Below, piece by piece: positions 1 through 7,832 of a stretch of DNA of 35,157 bases (position 1 is its first letter; the number at the start of each line of letters is the position of its first letter). The stretch spans positions 1 through 35,157 of the forward strand of contig JAEZZY010000051.1 in assembly GCA_023418315.1 (NCBI GenBank). Direction: 5' to 3'. The position numbers and the translations under genes are program-made. The notes beneath the pieces were generated by a model that did not search any database, was not told the DNA's origin, and was given only the letters and a program-made list of their open reading frames with translations. This DNA is from Bacteroidota bacterium (GTDB lineage Bacteria > Bacteroidota > Bacteroidia > Chitinophagales > Chitinophagaceae).

Positions 1-181
1 ATTTGTAGTGAAAAACCGGTGGGGACAACAGATCTTTGAAACCGCAGACAACCTCATGGGCTGGGACGGCAACTTCGGCGGAGCGCCCCAAGACATGGGC
101 GTGTATTTCTACTTCATCCGCTATCAGTGCAGCGACGGACAGTATTATGAAGAAAAAGGTGAATTGATGCTGGTGCGGTAA
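1..181 (+). CDS. C-terminal end of a T9SS type B (gliding-motility-type) cargo protein, partial
   Basis: Only the last ~59 codons are present; the reading frame enters at base 2 and stops with TAA at 179-181. The visible peptide has VKNRWGQQIFET, then GWDGNFGGAP, then GVYFYFIRYQC, and ends in KGELMLVR. This is the pattern of the type B sorting tail (CHU_C, gliding motility-associated C-terminal domain) that sends proteins through the type IX secretion system to the cell surface of Bacteroidota. The cargo domain itself lies outside the window, so its function cannot be told. A strong hairpin terminator follows 30 bases after the stop. The call of a type B tail is firm. Confidence 0.85.
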   Translation, partial: FVVKNRWGQQIFETADNLMGWDGNFGGAPQDMGVYFYFIRYQCSDGQYYEEKGELMLVR

Positions 182-210
182 GGGAAGTTTTTAGAAATAA
201 AGAAACAGAA

Positions 211-245
211 AGCAAGATGCAGCAAAGGGTGCATCTTGCTTTTTT
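211..245 (+). terminator. Intrinsic terminator, probably bidirectional
   Basis: A perfect 11-bp stem (AGCAAGATGCA at 211-221 with TGCATCTTGCT at 230-240) around an 8-base loop is followed by a run of T to 245. It closes the T9SS type B cargo gene on the plus strand. On the minus strand the hairpin is followed by a T-rich stretch (complement of 195-210), so it can also end the flavoprotein gene that stops at 251. Seen directly. Confidence 0.9.
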
Positions 246-250
246 ACTTC

Positions 251-1228
251 TTAATAGGCAAACGGATTTTCAGCCACGGTGCAAAATTCTTTCCATACCT
301 CGTTTACAATATCGGCAGCAGGCTTTATATCGTTTAGGATAGCGCTTACTTGTCCTATTTCCAGTTCACCTTCGTTCATATCACCTTCAAACATGCCTTT
401 TTTTGCACGGGCTCTTCCGAGGAGATTCGCAAGCTCGCTTTCCGTCATGCAGTTATTTTCCGCTTCGAGTACTTGGCTATAAAAATGGTTTTTGATAAGA
501 CGAACGGGGGTCAGTTTTTTTAAGGTGAGAACGGTATCGCCTTCATGCGCATTAACCACTGCTTTTTTAAATTCTTCGTGGCTGGATGCTTCATCACTGC
601 ATACGAAACGGCTACCCATTTGCACGGCTTCTGCACCTAAAGCCATCACAGCATACATAGCACGCCCTGTGGCGATACCGCCCGCTGCGATAAGAGGGAT
701 CTGAATGGCTTCCCGCACGGAGGGGAGGAGACACAGCGTAGTGGTTTCTTCACGTCCGTTATGCCCACCGGCTTCAAACCCTTCGGCTACGACGGCATCT
801 ACACCGGCATCTTCACTTTTTTTGGCAAATTTGGCGCTGCTCACTACATGCACCACTTTAATGCCTGCTTGTTTGAACGTAGGAGTATAGGTTTTCGGAT
901 TACCTGCGGAAGAAAAAACAATAGGTACTTTTTCTTCTACAATTACCTGCACATGCTTGTCTATATCGGGGTAGAGTAGGGGGAGGTTTACGGCAAAGGG
1001 TTTATCACTGGCTTTTTTGAATTTCTGAATATGCTCGCGCAATATATCGGGATACATACTGCCTGCGCCGATAATGCCCAGTCCGCCGGCGTTGCTGACG
1101 GCGGCTGCCAGCTTCCAGCCCGAAGCCCATATCATACCGGCTTGGATGATGGGATATTGGATATGGAATAAATCGGTGATTCTGTTTTGAAAAGCTGTTT
1201 TATCGTTTGCTATCTTGCCTTGAAACAT
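251..1228 (-). CDS. Nitronate monooxygenase-like FMN-dependent oxidoreductase
   Basis: FMN TIM-barrel enzyme of the nitronate monooxygenase / 2-nitropropane dioxygenase family. These enzymes oxidise alkyl nitronates such as propionate-3-nitronate; the same fold includes FabK enoyl-ACP reductases, so the substrate is not fixed. Visible motifs, in order: RITDLFHIQYPIIQAGM at the N-terminus, SNAGGLGIIGAG, then AEGFEAGGHNG with the conserved His, then PLIAAGGIATG and GAEAVQMGSRF, which bind the FMN phosphate. The start is uncertain. An in-frame ATG at 1282 would add 18 residues, but that codon lies inside a dispersed repeat (1278-1356). Family members usually begin close to NRITDLF, so the ATG at 1228 is preferred. 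It follows the nucleotidyltransferase on the same strand with the repeat between them. Class is sure, exact reaction is not. Confidence 0.88.
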   Translation of the reverse strand: MFQGKIANDKTAFQNRITDLFHIQYPIIQAGMIWASGWKLAAAVSNAGGLGIIGAGSMYPDILREHIQKFKKASDKPFAVNLPLLYPDIDKHVQVIVEEKVPIVFSSAGNPKTYTPTFKQAGIKVVHVVSSAKFAKKSEDAGVDAVVAEGFEAGGHNGREETTTLCLLPSVREAIQIPLIAAGGIATGRAMYAVMALGAEAVQMGSRFVCSDEASSHEEFKKAVVNAHEGDTVLTLKKLTPVRLIKNHFYSQVLEAENNCMTESELANLLGRARAKKGMFEGDMNEGELEIGQVSAILNDIKPAADIVNEVWKEFCTVAENPFAY

Positions 1229-1277
1229 GAGGTATGTGTTGGTTATAAAATGGATAATGGTTTTTGCGGGAGGGTGC

Positions 1278-1356
1278 TTCATAGGGATTCTCAGATGAAC
1301 GGTGCTATCGCCACTGAAGTCTTATAGATATGCTGCTGCTTGGATCCCAAAAAAAA
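1278..1356 (+). repeat. Dispersed intergenic repeat, copy 1
   Basis: Copy 1 of a short interspersed element. TTCATAG (1278-1284) is followed after 9 bases by a 51-base core at 1294-1344, beginning GATGAACGGTGCTATCGCCA and ending GCTTGGA, and then an A-run to 1356. The core has exactly the same length in the copies at 7770-7820 and 22798-22848 (minus). It lies between two minus-strand genes, in the opposite orientation to them, and contains the upstream ATG (1280-1282, complement) of the flavoprotein gene. Confidence 0.8.
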
Positions 1357-1391
1357 TTGTAACCGACGGATAAAGGATTGTGACGCATGTT

Positions 1392-2396
1392 TTAGCCGAG
1401 GTCTATTTCCGTATTGTCGCCTATATTCAGGCTTTGTGTTACGCCATGCACAAACGCATCGTTGCCTATGATGGAGGAATGCAGCACTACTTCTTCCAGC
1501 TTGGCATAAGAGCCTATGATAGAGTCTTTGATGATGGATGCGGAAATGGTGGTATGCTCGCCGATGGTGGCATTGGGACCTATGATGGAGTGGCTGATGG
1601 TGCAGCCTTCGGCAATGCTGACGGGCGGAATGATGACCGAATTGTGGTAATCATCGGAGCGGATATTGCTGTCCACACTTTCCAGCTCTTTTAGGAGAAT
1701 GGCATTGGTGGAAAGCAGATTTTCTTTTTTGCCGCAATCGAACCAGTTGGCTACACGGAATGCTTGAAATATTACCCCTTCTTCTATCATGTGTTGCAGG
1801 GCATCGGTAAGGTGGTATTCTTCTTCTTCCAGCAGGTTTCTGTCGGAAAGATGGCTGTCTAAGGCGTGAAAGAGCGCTTCACTTTCTTTGATATAATAGA
1901 TACCTACCATAGCCATGTTGGATTTGGGAATCAGAGGTTTTTCCACTACTCTGGTTACCTGATTGTCTTTGTTCAGTTCTGCCACGCCAAAATCACGGGG
2001 GTCATCCACCTTTTTCACTCCTATCTGTGAAGTGGGGCTTGCGAGTACTTCGCCCAGGTCGTGGTCGCAAATCGTATCGCCGAGGACGATCATGATATTT
2101 TCGTTTTTCTGCACCACATTTCTGGTGAGCCATAGTGCATGGCCCGTGCCGTGCCTGTCGGTCTGTGTAACGAAGGAGCAAGACAAGGAGGGATAATGCT
2201 GGGAGATGTAATCCTGAATTTTTTCTCCGAGATAGCCTATGACGAATACAAATTCTTTGACACCGGCATCTATCAGCTGATCGACAATGACGCTGAGGAT
2301 GGTTTTGCCGGCAATAGGTATCAATGCTTTGGGCTGTGTGTAGGTCAGTGGTCTTAGCTTTGTACCGGCCCCTGCTACAAGTATAATGGCTTTCAC
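1392..2396 (-). CDS. Sugar-phosphate nucleotidyltransferase with left-handed beta-helix tail
   Basis: Makes an NDP-sugar from a sugar 1-phosphate and an NTP (RmlA/GalU/ManC-like superfamily), feeding cell-surface polysaccharide synthesis. The N-terminal pyrophosphorylase signature is GAGTKLRPLT at residues 9-18, followed by PKALIPIAGK with the conserved Lys near 23. The metal/nucleotide motif VLGDTICD lies near residue 105. The last ~80 residues are hexapeptide repeats (IIGPNATIGEHTTI and similar), a left-handed beta-helix. In the signature the usual Arg is Lys (GTK instead of GTR). The start codon is GTG at 2394-2396: the protein must begin KAIILVAGAG, and no ATG fits. It is divergent from yajQ across a 137-bp gap. 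Nucleotide and sugar specificity cannot be read from sequence. Confidence 0.88.
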   Translation of the reverse strand: MKAIILVAGAGTKLRPLTYTQPKALIPIAGKTILSVIVDQLIDAGVKEFVFVIGYLGEKIQDYISQHYPSLSCSFVTQTDRHGTGHALWLTRNVVQKNENIMIVLGDTICDHDLGEVLASPTSQIGVKKVDDPRDFGVAELNKDNQVTRVVEKPLIPKSNMAMVGIYYIKESEALFHALDSHLSDRNLLEEEEYHLTDALQHMIEEGVIFQAFRVANWFDCGKKENLLSTNAILLKELESVDSNIRSDDYHNSVIIPPVSIAEGCTISHSIIGPNATIGEHTTISASIIKDSIIGSYAKLEEVVLHSSIIGNDAFVHGVTQSLNIGDNTEIDLG

Positions 2397-2451
2397 AAAG
2401 AGTGCTTTTGATTTTCGGGACTGTGAAAATACGCATAAACACCAAAATAGA

Positions 2452-2473
2452 AACTATAACGTCCTTTATAGTT
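2452..2473. promoter_or_regulatory. Inverted repeat in the divergent nucleotidyltransferase/yajQ gap, possible operator
   Basis: AACTATA (2452-2458) and TATAGTT (2467-2473) form a 7-bp inverted repeat with an 8-base spacer. It overlaps the -33 element of the proposed yajQ promoter and lies in the only region that can hold control sites for both divergent genes. Operator function is inference. Confidence 0.35.
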
Positions 2474-2502
2474 GCATTACTTTGGTGAAACCGTTATCTT
2501 TA
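2471..2502 (+). promoter_or_regulatory. Candidate Bacteroidota-type promoter for yajQ
   Basis: GTTG (2471-2474), a 20-base spacer, then TATCTTTA (2495-2502) fit the Bacteroidota sigma pattern TTTG-N19-21-TAnnTTTG with one mismatch in each box. The predicted start of transcription is about 25 bases before the yajQ ATG. Confidence 0.4.
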
Positions 2503-2533
2503 GTATTATTCATCCCTAAAAAAATAAATAACC

Positions 2534-3025
2534 ATGCCTTCATTTGATATAGTTTCTAAAGTAGATGCGCAAACGTTGGATAACGCTGTAAACGTTGCCA
2601 AAAAAGAAATTGATAATCGCTATGATTTTAAAGGTTCTCATGTGAATATGGAGCTGAATAAAAAAGACATGACCATAGCCCTGGAAGTGGAAAGCGACAT
2701 GCAGTTAAAACAGGTGGAAGACATTCTCCTCACCAAGGCTATGCGACAGGGTTTGGAGAGCAATGCTTTTGATATGAGCAAGGAACAGAGCGCCTCCGGC
2801 AAATACATCCGCAAAAACATCCCGGTAAAAAACGGAATTGACAAAGAGAACGCCAAGAAAATCGTGAAGCTCATCAAAGACAGCGGACTGAAAGTGCAGG
2901 CGGCCATTATGGATGACATCATCCGCGTAACGGGCAAAAAAATAGATGATTTGCAGGATGTGATTCAGTTGTGCAAATCCGCTAATCTGGAGCTGCCCTT
3001 GCAGTTCTTGAATATGAAATCGTGA
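2534..3025 (+). CDS. yajQ: YajQ family nucleotide/cyclic-di-GMP-binding protein
   Basis: A 163-residue protein matching YajQ over its full length. It starts MPSFDIVSKVDAQTLDNAV, followed by EIDNRYDFKGS. It contains SGKYIRKNIPVKNGID mid-protein and ends with ELPLQFLNMKS. YajQ proteins have two ferredoxin-like domains and sit in the cytoplasm. Homologues in Xanthomonas and Pseudomonas bind cyclic-di-GMP and affect transcription, and others bind nucleotides, tRNA or phage factors; the role in Bacteroidota is not known to me. The ATG at 2534 gives the normal family length. It is transcribed divergently from the nucleotidyltransferase, and a large T9SS cargo gene follows 42 bases downstream. Confidence 0.93.
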   Translation: MPSFDIVSKVDAQTLDNAVNVAKKEIDNRYDFKGSHVNMELNKKDMTIALEVESDMQLKQVEDILLTKAMRQGLESNAFDMSKEQSASGKYIRKNIPVKNGIDKENAKKIVKLIKDSGLKVQAAIMDDIIRVTGKKIDDLQDVIQLCKSANLELPLQFLNMKS

Positions 3026-3067
3026 GTAACGAGCGATTTTTATTAATTTTATTCTAAATATTTTTTT

Positions 3068-6000
3068 ATGAAGCCTTTCTTCTCCTTCTTCGTAGCCGCA
3101 GTATTGTGCCATGCTTTTTCCTTTGCAAGGACTGATGTGCCTGCAAAAGCTGGAAATTCACGAGGCTTTCGTGAAAATAAAGGGCAGCTTACAGACCAAT
3201 ATGAGAACAAGCGGAAAGATATTCTGTATTACGGCTCCTCCCACGAGATGAGTTATTATCTGAAGAAAGACGGCTTGAGCTATCAACTTTATAAAAAGGC
3301 TGAACATTCTGATGCGATTACCATTCAGCGGGTAGATATAACATGGCTTGGAGCAAATGCCGGGGTTACTACGGAAGCCCAAATAGCAACGGGAGGTTTG
3401 GAGCATTTTTATAATCTGCCGGAAGGAAAAGAAGTGCTGAATGTAAAAGCGTTTGAAACGATTTTATACAAAAATATTTATACCGGAATAGATGCCAAAT
3501 ACTATCATCAAAACGGCTCATTGAAGTATGATTTTATAGTGAAGCCCTATGCGGATTATAGGAAAATTGCATTTAAGATTGAAGGTGCGGAAAAGCTATC
3601 CCTGAATGCAGATGGAACGATAACGATTTTCACGCCGCTGGGGAATATTACGGAAGGAAAGCCTATAGCCTATCAGGAAGGAAAACCGGTTGATGTTCAC
3701 TGGGTGCTGGAGAATAATGTATTGTCATTTTCCGTAGCAGGGTATGATGAAGGAAAGGAGCTGGTGATTGACCCGCTGGTATATGCCTGGGAAAAAACGT
3801 ATGGACAAAATATGGGTGGCGGTGGGGGACCCTATAGTACTTATTATTTTATGGCTCTTGCTCAAAATAGCCAAGGTGATGTAATTTTAGGCGGCAACAA
3901 CCAGTACTATACGGGCCAGCAAGTCAATGATATCATCCTATGGAAATACTCGTCAAACGGAATAGTTACGAATTATGGTAGCAGCTTTAACGGAACAATA
4001 AATGATATTCGCATATACAATACGGCAATGTATATGTGTGGAAAAACAATACAGGCAACTAATATCGCCACGTCAGGTGCACATCAGATAACATACGGGG
4101 GAGGAAATGAAGATGCTTTTATAGAAAAAAGAGATACATCAGGCAATAGAATTTGGCTGAGCTATTACGGGGGAACAGGTATTGATGCTGCTAACTCATG
4201 TACATTAGACAGTGGGGGAAATTTATATGTGGTGGGCTATACCAACTCCTCTACTAATATAAGTACTCCTGGTTCTTATCAATCAAGTTTAATCCAGACA
4301 AATGTTCAGGACGGGTTTGTAGTTAGGTTTGATACAAATGGTGTGCGAAAATGGGGAACATACTATGGTGGCAGTCTTTTCGATGCTATACAACAATGTG
4401 TAGTAAAAGGCAATAAACTCTTATTCTGTGGAACAACATCGTCCACCACAGGCATAACAACTCCTAATAGCTACCAGCCAAATTTTTCAGGAACAACTAC
4501 AAATGGCTTCCTAACGGCATTTGATACCTCCGGCAATATTATATGGGGAACCTATTATGGTGATACAGCATCATCAGCTAATTATTGCATACTTGACAAC
4601 AATGGATACGTATATATATGTGGGAGTACTAAAGCGGGCAACAATACGGCAACTACCAACTCATTTCAATCTGTAATAGGCGGTGATTATGATGGCTATT
4701 TGGCTAAATTTGACGACAATGGAATCAGACAATGGGGTACTTATTTCGGAGGGACTGGCTATGATAATGCTCAAGTGATTGCAATAAGTGGTTCCGATAT
4801 TTATCTCTGTGGTACTACCGATTCTAAAACAAATATTACCACTCCTTTTAGCTACAATCAAAATTATCCGTCTTTTTCAACTGAGCAATATGGGTTCGTC
4901 GCACAGTTTGATATATTGGGTCAAAGACATTATTCATCCTATATAACCAACGCTTTTAATGTAATAGCAGCAGCGATTGATAGTAATGGAGATTTATTTA
5001 TTGCAGGAAGAAGAACATATCAATATGTTGGTGCTAATGGATACATCCTAAAATTTAAAACCTGCAATGTGCCTAAACCCACTATAGTTGCAATGGGCAA
5101 TACTAACTTTTGTAGCGGTACATCGGTAACCTTGACAACAACTGCAACAGCATCTTATTATCAATGGTACAGAAATGATACATTGATTTCTGGAGCTACA
5201 AACAATACCTATACGGCTCATCAATCGGGTAATTATGTATTGATGATAGATAGCTGCCCCAATGTTTCTAATAGCATTACTCTTACAGAATTATCCTTAC
5301 CCAATATATCGTATAATGTTACTCACCAATCTTGTTATGGTTTGCCTAACGGCTCAATAAATATTAGCGTATCCAATGGTTTGCCTCCATATACCTATAC
5401 ATGGGATAATTTATCAACTACGACCCCTGCACTTTCCAATGTAGCCCCAGGTAGTTATATCATACATGTGTTAGATGCTAATAATTGTATGCAAAATGAT
5501 ACTATAATTGTTCAGCAACAGACTTATGCACAGCCGTATAATATTATTTCCACGAAAAACGTCCCCTGCTACGGCGCTCCCTTAGGCTATATTTCCTTGA
5601 ATACAATGAATGGGCATCCTCCTTATAGCTATACTTGGGAAAATCTGCCAGATACAACAGCTACAATAACACACCTGGGTGTAGGCACCTATGTGGTTCA
5701 TACTACAGATTCCATTCATTGCCTTCAAACGGACAGCATTACTATTTCGCAAGAAACGACTACGGCACCCTCATCACCGCTTGCCGAAATCTGTGCTGTA
5801 ACCGTGGATTCAGCTACAGGTAAAAACCTTATTATTTGGGAAAAGCAAGGGGATGTGCGGGCTGTTAGCTACAATTTATATACCGAAGGCACAACAGAAG
5901 GAGACTATAATTTAATCGGCAATAATTCTGTAAATCAGTTTAGCACTTATCTGGATTATAATTCTAACCCTCAGCAAAGAAGCTACCTGTACAAAATAAG

Positions 6001-6559
6001 TGAAATGGATAGTTGCAACCATGAAAACCCGCTTTCTACGGCACATAAAACCATACATCTTGCCGCTAACGTGGGGCTGAACGGACAAATCAATCTCAAC
6101 TGGAATCCCTACGAAGGCAAGCCTTATTCATCGCATTATATTATGAGAAGTGTCAATTTTGGCCCCTTCATTTTGCTCAATCAAGTATCAAGCGGCATCA
6201 CTTCCTATAGCGATCTTACACCGCCAAACGGAATCAAAGTTTATAGAATAGATATTGACTTGCCCATAACTTGCCATCCTGCAAAATCAACCGCTGTAGC
6301 ACATATATCTTCCAATAATGTACGGCTGATCGATGCGTCTTATTTGCAAATCGTTCCCAATCCTACCACCGGTATTATTACCATCATTGGCACTCCACCC
6401 AAAACGGTAAGGGTTTTTGATGCCGTGGGTAAACTGCTGATGGAGAAAACAGAGGTGGACCAGCTTCAATTGGGCGAATTACCCCCTGCCGTGTATCTCA
6501 TAAAACTTTACAATGAAACCGGAAAACTCTATCATCAACAAAAAATAGTGAAGCGATAG
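3068..6559 (+). CDS. Large secreted SBBP/SprB-repeat protein with T9SS type A sorting tail
   Basis: A 1163-residue cell-surface or secreted protein. Residues 1-20 are a signal peptide (MKPFFSFFVAAVLCHAFSFA). Residues ~35-230 form the domain with FRENKGQL that often precedes SBBP propellers. Residues ~231-660 hold SBBP beta-propeller repeats, with recurring W-(G/L)-x-YYGG-x-x-x-D, AxIDSNGN-like turns and FDTSGN. Residues ~664-735 look Ig-like (YYQWYRNDTLISGATNNTY). Residues ~750-900 contain two SprB-type repeats, each with SCYG/PCYG, GxPPY(T/S)YTW and GxYxxH. A fibronectin-like part follows. Residues ~1093-1163 are the type A sorting tail (VPNPTTG, VFDAVGKLL, PAVYLIKLY). Composition suggests adhesion or a surface matrix; no enzyme motif is visible. 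A frameless, AT-rich 42-bp gap separates it from yajQ. Confidence 0.9.
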   Translation: MKPFFSFFVAAVLCHAFSFARTDVPAKAGNSRGFRENKGQLTDQYENKRKDILYYGSSHEMSYYLKKDGLSYQLYKKAEHSDAITIQRVDITWLGANAGVTTEAQIATGGLEHFYNLPEGKEVLNVKAFETILYKNIYTGIDAKYYHQNGSLKYDFIVKPYADYRKIAFKIEGAEKLSLNADGTITIFTPLGNITEGKPIAYQEGKPVDVHWVLENNVLSFSVAGYDEGKELVIDPLVYAWEKTYGQNMGGGGGPYSTYYFMALAQNSQGDVILGGNNQYYTGQQVNDIILWKYSSNGIVTNYGSSFNGTINDIRIYNTAMYMCGKTIQATNIATSGAHQITYGGGNEDAFIEKRDTSGNRIWLSYYGGTGIDAANSCTLDSGGNLYVVGYTNSSTNISTPGSYQSSLIQTNVQDGFVVRFDTNGVRKWGTYYGGSLFDAIQQCVVKGNKLLFCGTTSSTTGITTPNSYQPNFSGTTTNGFLTAFDTSGNIIWGTYYGDTASSANYCILDNNGYVYICGSTKAGNNTATTNSFQSVIGGDYDGYLAKFDDNGIRQWGTYFGGTGYDNAQVIAISGSDIYLCGTTDSKTNITTPFSYNQNYPSFSTEQYGFVAQFDILGQRHYSSYITNAFNVIAAAIDSNGDLFIAGRRTYQYVGANGYILKFKTCNVPKPTIVAMGNTNFCSGTSVTLTTTATASYYQWYRNDTLISGATNNTYTAHQSGNYVLMIDSCPNVSNSITLTELSLPNISYNVTHQSCYGLPNGSINISVSNGLPPYTYTWDNLSTTTPALSNVAPGSYIIHVLDANNCMQNDTIIVQQQTYAQPYNIISTKNVPCYGAPLGYISLNTMNGHPPYSYTWENLPDTTATITHLGVGTYVVHTTDSIHCLQTDSITISQETTTAPSSPLAEICAVTVDSATGKNLIIWEKQGDVRAVSYNLYTEGTTEGDYNLIGNNSVNQFSTYLDYNSNPQQRSYLYKISEMDSCNHENPLSTAHKTIHLAANVGLNGQINLNWNPYEGKPYSSHYIMRSVNFGPFILLNQVSSGITSYSDLTPPNGIKVYRIDIDLPITCHPAKSTAVAHISSNNVRLIDASYLQIVPNPTTGIITIIGTPPKTVRVFDAVGKLLMEKTEVDQLQLGELPPAVYLIKLYNETGKLYHQQKIVKR

Positions 6560-6636
6560 GAAGAAACTCAACGTACTTAATTCACAAGTGTGCAGAACAG
6601 AATAGAAGTCTCTGTAAGATTTCCAATATTTTAGGA

Positions 6637-6644
6637 TAATTTTG
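6637..6644 (+). promoter_or_regulatory. Candidate -7 element for the Kdo-like cluster
   Basis: TAATTTTG at 6637-6644 matches the Bacteroidota -7 box TAnnTTTG exactly, 30 bases before the transaldolase-CBS start codon. The -33 box is poor (TCTG at 6611-6614, 22-base spacer), so this is a moderate call. Confidence 0.4.
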
Positions 6645-6674
6645 TTTGCCTAAAAATCGCACACAATCAATTTT

Positions 6675-7685
6675 ATGGAATTATATCTCGATTCAGCCAA
6701 CCTCAAAGAAATAGAAGAAGGATTTAAGCTGGGATTTCTCAACGGACTTACCACCACGCCTACATTCATGCAACGCGAAGGTATTACGGATATTGACGGC
6801 ACCATCGTACAACTCTCAAAAATAGTACCCGTGCTACAGATAGAAGCTTTGGGAAATACTGCCCAAGCCGTAGTGGACGAAGCCAAACGCCAGCTTGACC
6901 TCGGTCTGGATAAGGACAGAACCGTGTTTAAAATCCCCGTTTCTCTGGAAGGCGTAAAAGCCTGCAACATGCTCCGCAAAGAAGGTATGATGGTGAATGT
7001 TCATCTTGTTTATACCTTACAACAAGCCTATATGGCCATGCACGCAGGAGCCAATTATGTTTGCCCGCTTGTAGGCAGGCTGCAAGATCAGGGGCACGAT
7101 GCGCTTTCCCTTGTAGCACAATGTGTGGATGCCGTACATCATTACGGTTATGATAGTAAAATTATGTTTAGCTCCGTGCGCACCACAGAGCATGTACGTA
7201 ATGCCATCAATATAGGCGTACATACCATCACCGTTCCGCTGAAAATATTGAAAGCGCTCACGGATAATAATTTCACCACGGTAGGTACCGAGCAATTTTT
7301 ACAAGATACCCGGCTCATGACCGTGCGCGTGAAAGAAGCCGCTAAAGGCATCAATCCTTTGGTGGAGGCGGATATGAACCTAAAGGATGCCATTGTAAAA
7401 ATGACGGAATATGGATTTGGCGCAGTAACGGTAATGGATGGCGACACGCTCAAAGGCGTGTTTACCGATGGTGATATCAGAAGACTGTTGCAAACGGAAG
7501 GAGCGCAGATATTGGATAAGAAAATGGGTGAAATGAACTACAATACACCTATAAGCATTGATGCAAATGCCTTACTCAACGATGCACACAGTATTTTCAA
7601 AAAATCAAGTGTGGATACTTTGCTGATCACGGAAGGAGGCAAGCCTATAGGCATGTTGGATATTCAGGATTTGGAAACACTGTAA
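6675..7685 (+). CDS. Transaldolase/fructose-6-phosphate aldolase-like domain fused to a CBS pair
   Basis: A 336-residue fusion. Residues 1-~220 match the small transaldolase family (TalC/MipB/FSA): MELYLD with Asp6, LTTTPT at 25-30, the Schiff-base lysine in FKIPV (Lys86), GRLQDQG (Arg135) and SSVRT (Ser166/167). Two residues that are conserved in the family as I know it differ: the Asn of TTNPS is Thr28, and the Thr of NVTL is His110. Residues ~228-336 are two CBS motifs; the first contains GVFTDGDIRRLL, nearly the same phrase as in KdsD arabinose-5-phosphate isomerase. Such domains bind nucleotides or sugar nucleotides and regulate enzymes. The next genes are KdsC-like and KdsB, so a role in making the precursor of a Kdo-like sugar is plausible. 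An ordinary transaldolase role is less likely given the substitutions. Domain calls are firm; the reaction is inference. Confidence 0.85.
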   Translation: MELYLDSANLKEIEEGFKLGFLNGLTTTPTFMQREGITDIDGTIVQLSKIVPVLQIEALGNTAQAVVDEAKRQLDLGLDKDRTVFKIPVSLEGVKACNMLRKEGMMVNVHLVYTLQQAYMAMHAGANYVCPLVGRLQDQGHDALSLVAQCVDAVHHYGYDSKIMFSSVRTTEHVRNAINIGVHTITVPLKILKALTDNNFTTVGTEQFLQDTRLMTVRVKEAAKGINPLVEADMNLKDAIVKMTEYGFGAVTVMDGDTLKGVFTDGDIRRLLQTEGAQILDKKMGEMNYNTPISIDANALLNDAHSIFKKSSVDTLLITEGGKPIGMLDIQDLETL

Positions 7686-7753
7686 GGTGTGTGTTTGCAA
7701 TAATAGTAAATAGAGAAGGGGCGACTTCAGAGGATTGGGGGAAAGTAGCCTGT

Positions 7754-7830
7754 TTCATAGTAGCTATTTGATGAACGGTGCTATCGCCACAAAAGTTAAT
7801 TAGTCATTCAACAGCTTGGACACAAAAAAA
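7754..7830 (+). repeat. Dispersed intergenic repeat, copy 2
   Basis: TTCATAG (7754-7760), 9 bases, then the 51-base core at 7770-7820 beginning GATGAACGGTGCTATCGCCA and ending GCTTGGA, then an A-run ending two bases before the next gene's ATG. The first 21 core bases are identical to copy 1, and the A-run is shared. It sits inside the Kdo-like cluster between the transaldolase-CBS and HAD genes, in their orientation, so it would be part of any shared transcript. Confidence 0.82.
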
Positions 7831-7832
7831 TA

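Noticed and set aside
211..245. Repeat or mobile-element end instead of a terminator
   Set aside because: The perfect stem with T-run right after a stop codon is fully explained as an intrinsic terminator.
279..979. Several plus-strand open frames across the flavoprotein gene
   Set aside because: They lie antisense to a gene with clear family motifs and encode no recognisable protein.
1380..1694. Plus-strand frame of 104 codons opposite the nucleotidyltransferase
   Set aside because: It is the antisense shadow of the hexapeptide repeats; its periodic look comes from that repeat.
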